Source: Planctomycetaceae bacterium (GTDB lineage: Bacteria; Planctomycetota; Planctomycetia; Planctomycetales; Planctomycetaceae). Taken from it: a DNA stretch of 32,126 nucleotides. This document shows, piece after piece, positions 1 to 7,919 of the stretch; positions within the stretch are counted from its first letter, which is position 1; the number at the start of each line of letters is the position of its first letter. Location: positions 1 through 32,126 of the forward strand of contig OMIV01000355.1 in the NCBI GenBank assembly GCA_900299185.1. Direction: 5' to 3'. Below the pieces are notes generated by a model. It was given only the letters and a program-made list of their open reading frames with translations. It made no database searches and had not been told where the DNA came from. The translations under genes and the position numbers were made by a program.

Positions 1-57
1 GACGGCATACGAGATTCCTCTACGTCTCGTGGGCTCGGAGATGTGTATAAGAGACAG
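1..57 (+). other. Illumina Nextera P7/i7 adapter contamination
   Basis: This segment is synthetic, not genomic. It reads as four adjacent parts: the end of the P7 flow-cell oligo (GACGGCATACGAGAT, 1-15), an 8-base index (TCCTCTAC, 16-23; reverse complement GTAGAGGA, which I recall as Nextera i7 index N712), the Nextera read-2 handle (GTCTCGTGGGCTCGG, 24-38) and the Tn5 mosaic end (AGATGTGTATAAGAGACAG, 39-57). The genomic insert therefore starts at 58 and the window begins at a contig end. A GTG-initiated frame from 29 gives the peptide MGSEMCIRDS, a translation of the adapter, and must not be annotated as a gene. Confidence 0.99.
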
Positions 58-89
58 CTTGAGGTCTGGTAATCATGCCAGAAACATAC

Positions 90-128
90 ACCATGAAAAT
101 CCTGCAGGCCATGCAGGATTTTCATGGT
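90..128. repeat. Perfect 17-bp inverted repeat, 5-nt loop
   Basis: The arms 90-106 and 112-128 are perfect reverse complements around the loop GGCCA (107-111). The hairpin lies about 130 bases past the stop of the minus-strand DUF1549/DUF1553 gene, so it could end that transcript, but there is no good T-run on the minus-strand 3' side. It is only 33 bases from the adapter junction, so a library or assembly artefact cannot be excluded. The rest of 58-260 shows no convincing gene. Confidence 0.8.
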
Positions 129-260
129 CGAATAATCCGACGATTTCCGCCTCGCATGAGCCGCCAACTGATTCACGGAATGCTTTTGGCGATCCGCGAG
201 TTCGCGAAATTCGCCGAGCTTCATAACGAAACACATCCATTACTTACGGCCAGACACTCA

Positions 261-2738
261 TTAACGCACGAGTAAGAAGTCGCGACTATTGAAGAGGCTC
301 CACATCAAGTCTTGCGCGGCTTCGCGGCGTTGTGGATCTCCATAAGCTTGGAAGTGAGCTTTGGATAACTCCAATTCCTTTGATGTCGGTCGGCGAGAAA
401 GTGCCCACAGATAGAGATCGTCGATCAATTGGTCATCTGGCAGTTTGGCGTTGATGAGTTGAGCAACTCGGCCGTTCCCATCGGTGACTCGACGCAGGAT
501 CGACTGACCGTTGATGAGATGCAGAGCCTGAAGCATGTTGCTGTCACCGTCGCGTTCGCATTCACATGCCTCAGCTCGTTGAGGCTTCCCGAAGAGCTGC
601 AAGAAGTCGCTTGTCACTTCTGCATCCGGCAATTGGGCAGCCGTGAAGCCAGCCGGAGCGCCACCGAAGTTCTCTTTGACGCCCGTCGCTTGAACGAGCG
701 AATCCAGCAACGCCTCAGCTGGGATGCGTCGCGGAATCGAACGAGCGAAGTTCAAGGTGTCATGCCGATTACTGTCATTCGCCACGCTGCTGCGCTGATA
801 GGTCTGAGACGAAACGATGCGACGCATCAAGTGTCGAATGTCGAAACGATGCTCGATGAAGTCCTTCGTTAGAGCGTCCAGCAACTCAGGATTCACGGGC
901 GGGTTGGTTGTTCGCAGATCGTCGACCGGATCGATGATGCCTCGCGAGAAGAAGTAGCTCCAAAAGCGGTTTGCAAAACTGCGAGCGAACATCGGGTTCT
1001 CTGACGTCGTCAGCCAGTTGGCAAACGCAACGCGTCGATCGACACCCGACTTCAAATCAGGTTGGCCGCCGCCGAGGTATCTCGGAGGTTGAGCTCGTTG
1101 AGATCGCGGATTCGTCGCGAAGCCGGTTGGCAAATTCAGCGTGACAGCTCGTGCGTTTGCAACTACTGCCAGTCGAGGATCATTCTTGGGAGTCACTTGA
1201 TTGAAGAAACTCGCCAATCCGTAGTAGTCCTCTTGAGTCCAATTCTCGAGCGGATGCGTATGACAGCGAGCACACAGCATGCGAACGCCACAGAAGACTT
1301 CAGCGACTCGTTCGAGCGTGTCATTGGTGTCTTTGCTGATGAGGTAGTACGCCGCCGCCGGATCGTCAGCCGCGCCGCCCTTGCTCGTCAGCAACTGGCG
1401 AGACATCTCATCCAGTGGCATGTTGGAAGCGACCGCACTGCGAATCCATTCTCGGAAGCCATACACGGCTGGCTCAGTCAGACGCACGCGCGAGTTCTGC
1501 AGAAGGTCGCCCCACTTGAGTGACCAGTGATCGACAAACTCCGGTCGAGCGAACAACACGTCGACGATCTTCGCTCGTTTAGCGGCATCGGTATCGGCAA
1601 CGAAAGCTCTTACCTCGGTCGGCGTCGGCTGCAAACCGATCAAGTCGATAAAGACGCGTCGTAAGAATTCCTCGTCCGTCGATACATCGGACGGAGTCAT
1701 CTTCAAATCGTTTAGCTTTGTAACGATGTGCTGATCGATGAAGTTGTCAGTCGGAATCGGCGTCGGCTGAAACTTCGGATTGGGTTTGAGCACGATCAGT
1801 CGAGCTGCGGCGAACTTTCGTTCGAAACGAGCCACTACCGCCGATTCACCAACATCTCGAGATGTCACAAAACCGACATCGTTGACCTCAGCAACTCCGT
1901 CTGTGTTGACATTGAAGATCGCTAGCTTGGTGACATCTCGCTGAGTGCCGTCGGTGTAATGAGCAATCAATTGCAAGCGGTGCGAGTAGCCCGGTTCCAA
2001 CACGAATCGTTCGGGGAAGATGCTCACAAACTCGACGTCGTTCTTGTCGTCGAGATCGCCCTTGGCTCCTTGGCTGATCCAGGTCTGCAAAATGTGCTGC
2101 GACAAGCTGCCCTTGCTGAGCCGAATGCCGCCGCGATGTGGGACATCTCCCAATGGCTTCGTGAGCAACAGACTGTCGGAGGGACTCAGCAAATTGACAC
2201 GACGTCCGAACTGATCCCCAAAGACGGCTTGGTAATCTTGAGCGGCCTCGCCACCTCGCAACGAGAGCTTGAAACCGTTCTTGCCCAACGAGTACCCGTG
2301 GCACGCTCCCATGTTGCAACCGCCCTTCGACAGGACGGGCATGACTTCGTGCTTGAAGCTAAAAGGCCGCTCGGTAGGTGGAAGATCTACGACAACCGGA
2401 ACCTGCACCGTCTGGCCAGCCGCTTGAATGGCGATCTGAGTTTGCCCCGACTTCAGCGGCCTTACCCAACCATTCTCGATGGCGGCAATCGAGGGATCGG
2501 CGGACGTCATTGCTGACTTAGCGGAAAGATCGACGGCAAATCCTTCGACCGTGCGGCCACTGACAATCAGCGAGTGCTCGTGTCGATGCTGAGTCAGCTT
2601 GAGGGCTGAAGGAACGGCTTGAATCGAAGTCGGATTCGGGGTCTGTTGAGCGAAGCTGGGCACCGTCGACAGCACAACAATCAAAAACGGGGACAGGCAT
2701 CGAGACAGCATCAGAAACCTCGCTGAGACGTGGAGCAT
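261..2738 (-). CDS. DUF1549/DUF1553 planctomycete cytochrome-like protein
   Basis: 825 aa, secreted. A signal peptide is visible (hydrophobic residues 16-28, likely cut after SFA at 30). Residues 35-118 look like a bacterial Ig-like (Big_2) domain. A PSCyt1-type segment follows with CNMGACH at 141-147, a CX4CH heme-like motif in place of CXXCH. A second Ig-like stretch lies near 240-318, then DUF1549 (about 330-540, containing CARCH at 489-493) and DUF1553 (about 565-820). The family is greatly expanded in planctomycetes and is usually next to a DUF1501 gene; here the downstream side is lost at the contig end. The biochemical role is unknown; heme binding is inferred from the motifs. Met10 is an alternative start that leaves a more compact signal peptide. 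Confidence 0.93.
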   Translation of the reverse strand: MLHVSARFLMLSRCLSPFLIVVLSTVPSFAQQTPNPTSIQAVPSALKLTQHRHEHSLIVSGRTVEGFAVDLSAKSAMTSADPSIAAIENGWVRPLKSGQTQIAIQAAGQTVQVPVVVDLPPTERPFSFKHEVMPVLSKGGCNMGACHGYSLGKNGFKLSLRGGEAAQDYQAVFGDQFGRRVNLLSPSDSLLLTKPLGDVPHRGGIRLSKGSLSQHILQTWISQGAKGDLDDKNDVEFVSIFPERFVLEPGYSHRLQLIAHYTDGTQRDVTKLAIFNVNTDGVAEVNDVGFVTSRDVGESAVVARFERKFAAARLIVLKPNPKFQPTPIPTDNFIDQHIVTKLNDLKMTPSDVSTDEEFLRRVFIDLIGLQPTPTEVRAFVADTDAAKRAKIVDVLFARPEFVDHWSLKWGDLLQNSRVRLTEPAVYGFREWIRSAVASNMPLDEMSRQLLTSKGGAADDPAAAYYLISKDTNDTLERVAEVFCGVRMLCARCHTHPLENWTQEDYYGLASFFNQVTPKNDPRLAVVANARAVTLNLPTGFATNPRSQRAQPPRYLGGGQPDLKSGVDRRVAFANWLTTSENPMFARSFANRFWSYFFSRGIIDPVDDLRTTNPPVNPELLDALTKDFIEHRFDIRHLMRRIVSSQTYQRSSVANDSNRHDTLNFARSIPRRIPAEALLDSLVQATGVKENFGGAPAGFTAAQLPDAEVTSDFLQLFGKPQRAEACECERDGDSNMLQALHLINGQSILRRVTDGNGRVAQLINAKLPDDQLIDDLYLWALSRRPTSKELELSKAHFQAYGDPQRREAAQDLMWSLFNSRDFLLVR

Positions 2739-2857
2739 GAAAAAACACGCACGAGGCGATGGTATCCCTGACCTCGGTATCCGTCACCCAATCTTTGATG
2801 CGTCTGAGACTTCGAGCGATCTGTCCATCGCCGTGATAACAGCTCCTTCAAAACAAA

Positions 2858-2885
2858 AAGCGACCGTCGTGATCGACGGTCGCTT
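2858..2885 (-). terminator. Intrinsic terminator of the propeller/Ig protein gene
   Basis: A perfect 12-bp stem (2858-2869 with 2874-2885) and a 4-base loop are followed, on the minus strand, by TTTTT-G-TTTT. The hairpin lies about 50 bases past the stop at 2937, the classic place for rho-independent termination of the minus-strand unit. Confidence 0.88.
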
Positions 2886-2936
2886 AGAAGAGGTGTGGAG
2901 CTTGAGCACTCCGGACTTGATCGAATGTTGCCTGAG

Positions 2937-5900
2937 TTACTTCGCGGTGACGTTGATAGTGGTCTTCACGCTGAGTGAGTTGACCGAGTCTGTGAGCGTC
3001 ATCGTTTGTAGTCCGACGGTGCCGAACTTGTAGCTGAAGACGTGGACTCCGGCGTCTCTGCTGCTGAAGGAGTAGCTGGTCGAGCCCGCCTTCCCGTCAG
3101 TACTGCTTAAGGTCACCTTACCAGTGTAGCCAGTCGCGATGTTGCCGTAGGCATCGTAGACAGTCAGCGTCACGTTGATGCTAGAGCTGGCAACAGCACT
3201 CGACGGTGCTGAGAGCACGAATTGAGTCGCCACTCCTGCGGTTACGGTGATGCCGGATTGCGTACCGATTGCAGTTCCGATCGCGGCATCCTTCACCGTG
3301 ATGGATTGAGAGCCTGCCGTCTTAAGCGTCGCTGAAAAGGTATGTGATCCAGCATCAGCGGCCGTGAAGGTGTAGCTGGCCGGAAGTCCGGCCTTCACGT
3401 CGCTGCTGCTGAAGTTGATCGTGCCGGTGTAGCCGGAGATCACGTTGCCACTGGCGTCACGAGCGGTGACGGAGAAGCTCTTCGCAGTTCCGGCGGTCGT
3501 GGCCGGGAAGCCGCTGACTGAGAAGCTCGCGACTTGAGCAATCACTTGATTCACCGTGATGCCACTTTGAGTCGCAGTGATCGCAGCGTTGGTCGTGTCG
3601 GTCACAGTGATCGACTGCGTGCCGACGGTCTTCAACGTGACGCTGAAGGTGTGCGTGCCACCGTCCTTGTTCGTGAAGGTGTAATTCGCAGGCAGCACGG
3701 CTTGTGCGTCGCTGCTCGTGACCGTCACGGTGCCGGTGTAGTTCGTCACCGGGTTGCCGTAAGCGTCAGTCACCGAGGCCGTCACGTTCTGAGCGACTCC
3801 GACATTGGTGCTCGAAGCCGTAGAGAGCGAGAGCTTGCTCGCGGCGGCAGCCTTCACAGTGCTGGCGACCGATCCCGTGACTGCGGAGTTTGCGCTGTCG
3901 GTGAAGGTGATCGATTGCGAGCCAGCAGTCTTCAACGTCACGCTGAAGGTGTGAGTTCCCTGATCGGCGAAGTTATAGGTGTAGCTCGACGGTGCGCTGG
4001 CTTGCGCGTCGGTCGTGGTGATGCGGACGGTCCCAGCGTAGTTGTCGATCGCATTGCCGTAAGCGTCCGACGGAGTGACGATCAGATTGATGGTTGATCC
4101 TGCCGTCGTGTTGCTGGTGGATGCACCCTTGATCGCGAACGTGCTGAGCACATCTGGAGAGACCGGAATGTGCAACTGTGAGTAAGTCATCGTCACCGGT
4201 TGGTAGTACTGGACGACAACAACGGGCGTCGTCGTGTCCGCGATCGTGAAGTCCTGAGTGCCCGACTGACGGAACGTGACCGGGAAGGTGTGACTGCCCG
4301 CATCCGCTGCCGTGAAGGTGTAATCTGCTGGAAGTGTGGCGAGCGTGTCGGTGCTCGCGAAGGTCACGGTGCCGAGATATCCGGTGGCCACGTTGCCGTA
4401 GATGTCGCGACCAGTGACGGTCACGTTTTGAGTCGCTCCAGCCGTCGTGGCTTGGAGTGGTGTGGCCGAGATCGACGACACGGTGCCTGCCGTCACAGTG
4501 ATTCCCGTTTGAGTGGTCGTGATACCGGGGTTTGACACGTCCGAGATCGTCACTGCTTGCACGCCCGCTTTGTAGAGCGTCACGGGAATAGTCTTCACAC
4601 CGGCATCAGCCGCTGAGAAATAAACGTAGCTGTAGACTCGCGAGTCTCCCGGCGAGGTGACTGCCACGACGCCGGTGTAAACCGTCGAGACATTGCCGAA
4701 CGAGTCGTAGACCGTCAGCGTCGTGTATTGAGTTTGTCCGGCGGCGGTCGTGCTCGGCAGAGCGGTCGCGACAAAGCGTGCTCCCCAACCAGGAGTCACA
4801 TTCACGACACCGCTACCCGCGATCGAACCATCGACGACATCAGTCGCCGTCAGAGTTTGCGGTCCCATCACAGTCGGAGTGAAAGTCAGAGTGCCACTCC
4901 CATTGAAGAGGGCCGCATCATTAGAGACTGTGGTTCCCGCATCAGACGACGTGAGATGCACGACTCCGTTGTAGCTCGTCGCCATGTTGCCGTAGGCGTC
5001 GAGAGCATGCACATAGACGGCATTCACCGAGCCAACGTAGCCTGTAGTCGCCGTTACAGTCAGCGAAGCGGCTGCGGCGGGAGTCACGCTGACGAGCCCC
5101 GAAGTTCCTCGCACGGTGCCCGTCACCGTGTCGCTCACCGACACGTTCTGATAGCCGACCTTCTTGAGCGCCACTTCAAACGTATGACTGCCTGCGTCAT
5201 CGACGGTGAAGGTGTAGTCGCTCGGCAAACCGGCCAGCACATCGCTGCTCGCGAGGTGAACGGTGCCGTGATAATTGCTCGCCGCATTGCCGTAAGCGTC
5301 GAAGCTGCTGACCGTCACGCCGGTTGAAGTGCCCGCCACGGCGGTCGTCTGATTGGCCGTCACTGTGAACTTCGCGGCTGGACCAGCCCAGACGTCGATC
5401 GTTCCTGACGCATCGGGCAAGAACGGTGAAGTGACCGTGTATGTCCCCGCTCCCACCGCGAACAACTTCGCTGCATCAGCGATGGTGTGAACTCCGTTGT
5501 CGCTCGCCGAGAACGTGTAGCTGACCGGAATCGTTCCCGCCGCGCCCATGATCCCGACAGTCCCTTGGAAGCCCGTGACGACATTGCCGTCCGCATCGAG
5601 TGCGGTCACCGTGACTGCAAACGGAACTCCCGCTTGTGCCGAAGCTGCGGCACTCACTGAAATCTGAGTTGCACCCGCCAGAAGCTGAATGTCGTTGTTG
5701 CCATTGATCGTGGCACTCAGACCAAGCGACGTTCCGCTGACGGCATCCAGGCTGCCATCGCCGTTGATATCTCCCAGCCCGATCGTCGTCCCTGTCGCGG
5801 TACCGTATGCGGTCGGTGCATAGAACCCGCCGTTGCCTCGACCGAGCAACACCATGCCGTTGTTCCCCACAACGTCTCGCTTGCCATCACCATTGATGTC

Positions 5901-6791
5901 GCCCAATTCCAGGCGACTCGCTCCGGCCAATGGGTACGTGGTCGGAGACTGGAACACCGAGGAAGCCGCTCCCGCGTAGACTGAGACCGTGGTGCCGTTT
6001 GTCACCACCATGTCGGCCATGCCATCGCCATTGAAGTCTGCAACCTTCAAGTCTTGAGACGTCATGCCAATGTTTTGAGTGGCCGCCGACACGAACGTGC
6101 CATCGCCGTGCCCCACCAATACCGCGTACCAACCGCCGCCATTGGACTGCACGAGATCGAGGTTTCCGTCGCCGTTGACGTCAGCCCCTTCGATCTGCAA
6201 ACCGGTCGGACCGATTGCCAAATTGTGACTCGGCAAGAAGCCGCCGAGTCCATCGTTGATAAAGAGCTGGGTTGTGCCGCCGTATGAGAAGCTCGCGGTA
6301 AAGACGTCTTCGAGACCGTCGTTGTTGATGTCGCCGACATCAATGTCATTGGGATAAGCACTGGCGTAGTAGGCAACCGGAGCTTGGAACGAACCGTCCC
6401 CGTTCCCCTTGAGTAAGTCGATCTGATAGCCCTCGACCGTGACGAGATCGACATTTCCATCATGATTGAAGTCGGCAGACGCCATCTTCGTGCCACCGCC
6501 GCCGGCTGCTGAATTAATGCCAGCTTGAAAAGATCCATCACTGTTGCCGAGCAACACGCTGACCTGCTGCGCCGTCGAGTTCAGCTCGACAATGTCATTG
6601 ATGCTGTCGCCATTCATGTCTCTCACTTCGACCATCGCCACTGCAGCGCCAGAACTCACGCTGACAGGGGCAAGCATTGTCAGCACTTGTCGTTGTTCGA
6701 GTGACTCCGACGAACTGCGGTAGCCTCGACGACGATTGCTTGCCCGGCGCGGCCGCATGCAAAACAGGTTCTCGAACCAAGAGATCTTCAT
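2937..6791 (-). CDS. Secreted protein: seven FG-GAP/VCBS repeats plus nine Ig-like repeats
   Basis: 1284 aa when started at the ATG at 6791, which has AGGAG seven bases upstream; the open frame runs further up to 7004 but that part does not look like protein. Residues 31-38 (LEQRQVLT) match the planctomycete extracellular N-terminal signature (PF07595-like). Seven calcium-loop motifs of the type DxNxDGxxD start near residues 58, 107, 154, 204, 252, 298 and 341, enough for one seven-bladed integrin-alpha-like propeller (about 55-370). The rest (about 372-1284) is nine tandem beta-sandwich repeats of about 100 aa with a recurring DAYGN...Y.GTV...SSD...YTF...DAG.HTF...G.Q....D pattern. No C-terminal anchor or PEP-CTERM-like tail is visible. 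Likely a calcium-binding surface or matrix protein; its ligand is unknown. Confidence 0.9.
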   Translation of the reverse strand: MKISWFENLFCMRPRRASNRRRGYRSSSESLEQRQVLTMLAPVSVSSGAAVAMVEVRDMNGDSINDIVELNSTAQQVSVLLGNSDGSFQAGINSAAGGGGTKMASADFNHDGNVDLVTVEGYQIDLLKGNGDGSFQAPVAYYASAYPNDIDVGDINNDGLEDVFTASFSYGGTTQLFINDGLGGFLPSHNLAIGPTGLQIEGADVNGDGNLDLVQSNGGGWYAVLVGHGDGTFVSAATQNIGMTSQDLKVADFNGDGMADMVVTNGTTVSVYAGAASSVFQSPTTYPLAGASRLELGDINGDGKRDVVGNNGMVLLGRGNGGFYAPTAYGTATGTTIGLGDINGDGSLDAVSGTSLGLSATINGNNDIQLLAGATQISVSAAASAQAGVPFAVTVTALDADGNVVTGFQGTVGIMGAAGTIPVSYTFSASDNGVHTIADAAKLFAVGAGTYTVTSPFLPDASGTIDVWAGPAAKFTVTANQTTAVAGTSTGVTVSSFDAYGNAASNYHGTVHLASSDVLAGLPSDYTFTVDDAGSHTFEVALKKVGYQNVSVSDTVTGTVRGTSGLVSVTPAAAASLTVTATTGYVGSVNAVYVHALDAYGNMATSYNGVVHLTSSDAGTTVSNDAALFNGSGTLTFTPTVMGPQTLTATDVVDGSIAGSGVVNVTPGWGARFVATALPSTTAAGQTQYTTLTVYDSFGNVSTVYTGVVAVTSPGDSRVYSYVYFSAADAGVKTIPVTLYKAGVQAVTISDVSNPGITTTQTGITVTAGTVSSISATPLQATTAGATQNVTVTGRDIYGNVATGYLGTVTFASTDTLATLPADYTFTAADAGSHTFPVTFRQSGTQDFTIADTTTPVVVVQYYQPVTMTYSQLHIPVSPDVLSTFAIKGASTSNTTAGSTINLIVTPSDAYGNAIDNYAGTVRITTTDAQASAPSSYTYNFADQGTHTFSVTLKTAGSQSITFTDSANSAVTGSVASTVKAAAASKLSLSTASSTNVGVAQNVTASVTDAYGNPVTNYTGTVTVTSSDAQAVLPANYTFTNKDGGTHTFSVTLKTVGTQSITVTDTTNAAITATQSGITVNQVIAQVASFSVSGFPATTAGTAKSFSVTARDASGNVISGYTGTINFSSSDVKAGLPASYTFTAADAGSHTFSATLKTAGSQSITVKDAAIGTAIGTQSGITVTAGVATQFVLSAPSSAVASSSINVTLTVYDAYGNIATGYTGKVTLSSTDGKAGSTSYSFSSRDAGVHVFSYKFGTVGLQTMTLTDSVNSLSVKTTINVTAK

Positions 6792-7004
6792 GACGCAACT
6801 CCTACCCCGTGTGATGAAAAGTCCAAACCGGAGTTGCGAACCAAACCCATTCGACCGCGCCAGGATTGCATCTCGAAACGCTCGTATTCGCTCTCCAACT
6901 AGAAGAGCCGAATTGGTCCGAGAGATCCGCCAAAGATTTCCTGAAGATTCTTTTGGCATGAGAACTTTGATTGGCGCGAGCCTCTCGCATTGCCGCTCAA
7001 TCAC

Positions 7005-7913
7005 TCAAAAGTCCGGCAAAACTTCATCACCGGCGCGAGTCGCCAAAGCTTCCATCAGAGTGACGTTGCCGACTCTGATCTTGGCGGCCTGATAGGCAAT
7101 CGTTCTGACACTGCCGTCGCCCATACAGAAGTTGCCGCCAGCCGGATGGCTCGACCAAAGCGAATGAAACGCGCAGTTATCCTGCACGTTCCCCGGTCCG
7201 TAATAAGCCGATTCCGGACACGAGCCAAAGATCCCGTTGCTATAGAAAGTCTTCTTACCAACAGTCGGCGTGATGGTGTCTTCGATGCAGCATTTCGAAT
7301 CCCACCAGCCCCATTGCCCATCCGCTGGCGGCGGACGCTCGCCGAGCAAAATGGTGTTACTCAAGCCATCCGTCACATGCGCCACTTTGACTTTAATCTT
7401 GGGTTTGGAGTCCGTGTCGTCGACGATGATGCCATCGTTCTCGGTCTTGTAATGCGAGTAAACGCCGACGTACCAAGTGAAGCCATAAGTCGGAATCTTG
7501 TAGGTCGCGCCGCGAGGATCCGAAGGACAGCCAAAGGTCTCAATGGCATCTTGAGCCACCGCCCGATCGTGATTCAGCAAGCCTGCAATCTGCCGCGGCC
7601 AAGACTCGAACGAACCGCTCTGCCAATCCCATAAGTTGCCTGGAGGCTGAGCGTTGATGTCGGTCACTCCGCGCGGGCGAACAGTGTTGCGTGGAAAGAT
7701 CCCTTGAGCATCATGAAACGCGATGCAGGTCAGACCAAGCTGCTTCAGATTGTTTCGACATTGGGCATTCCGAGCTTGCTCACGCGACTGTTGCACCGCC
7801 GGCAGCATAAGAGCCAGCAAGATGCCCATGATGGCAATCACGATCAACACTTCGATGATCGTGAAGCCTCGGGGTGTCTTGGATTGGTGCAATCGATGAA
7901 CAATCACGGTCAC
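7005..7913 (-). CDS. DUF1559 pseudopilin-like protein
   Basis: 302 aa. The N-terminus is a type IV prepilin/type II secretion signal: a short basic leader, the cleavage site PRG/FTIIE (Gly16/Phe17, Glu21) and a hydrophobic helix to about residue 40. The following [21 protein letters not shown] and the C-terminal [14 protein letters not shown] motif identify the DUF1559 family, which is found in many copies in planctomycetes. It should be processed by a prepilin peptidase and sit in the envelope; the function is unknown. The start is GTG (7911-7913), six bases after the kinase stop, with AGGA overlapping that stop codon; a second GTG two codons later is possible. The tight spacing puts it in the sigma/kinase operon. 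Confidence 0.93.
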   Translation of the reverse strand: MTVIVHRLHQSKTPRGFTIIEVLIVIAIMGILLALMLPAVQQSREQARNAQCRNNLKQLGLTCIAFHDAQGIFPRNTVRPRGVTDINAQPPGNLWDWQSGSFESWPRQIAGLLNHDRAVAQDAIETFGCPSDPRGATYKIPTYGFTWYVGVYSHYKTENDGIIVDDTDSKPKIKVKVAHVTDGLSNTILLGERPPPADGQWGWWDSKCCIEDTITPTVGKKTFYSNGIFGSCPESAYYGPGNVQDNCAFHSLWSSHPAGGNFCMGDGSVRTIAYQAAKIRVGNVTLMEALATRAGDEVLPDF

Positions 7914-7919
7914 GGAGTC

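Noticed and set aside
29-226. Small ORF starting MGSEMCIRDS
   Set aside because: Its N-terminus is translated adapter sequence, and the rest has no recognisable protein pattern.
3534-5327. Several plus-strand ORFs of 110-200 aa inside the surface-protein gene
   Set aside because: They are antisense shadows of the Ig-like repeats; they are Arg/Ser/His-rich and repeat with the same period as the real gene.
6792-7004. Upstream extension of the propeller/Ig protein to 7004
   Set aside because: The ATG at 6791 has a good AGGAG and leads directly into the planctomycete export signature; the extension looks random.
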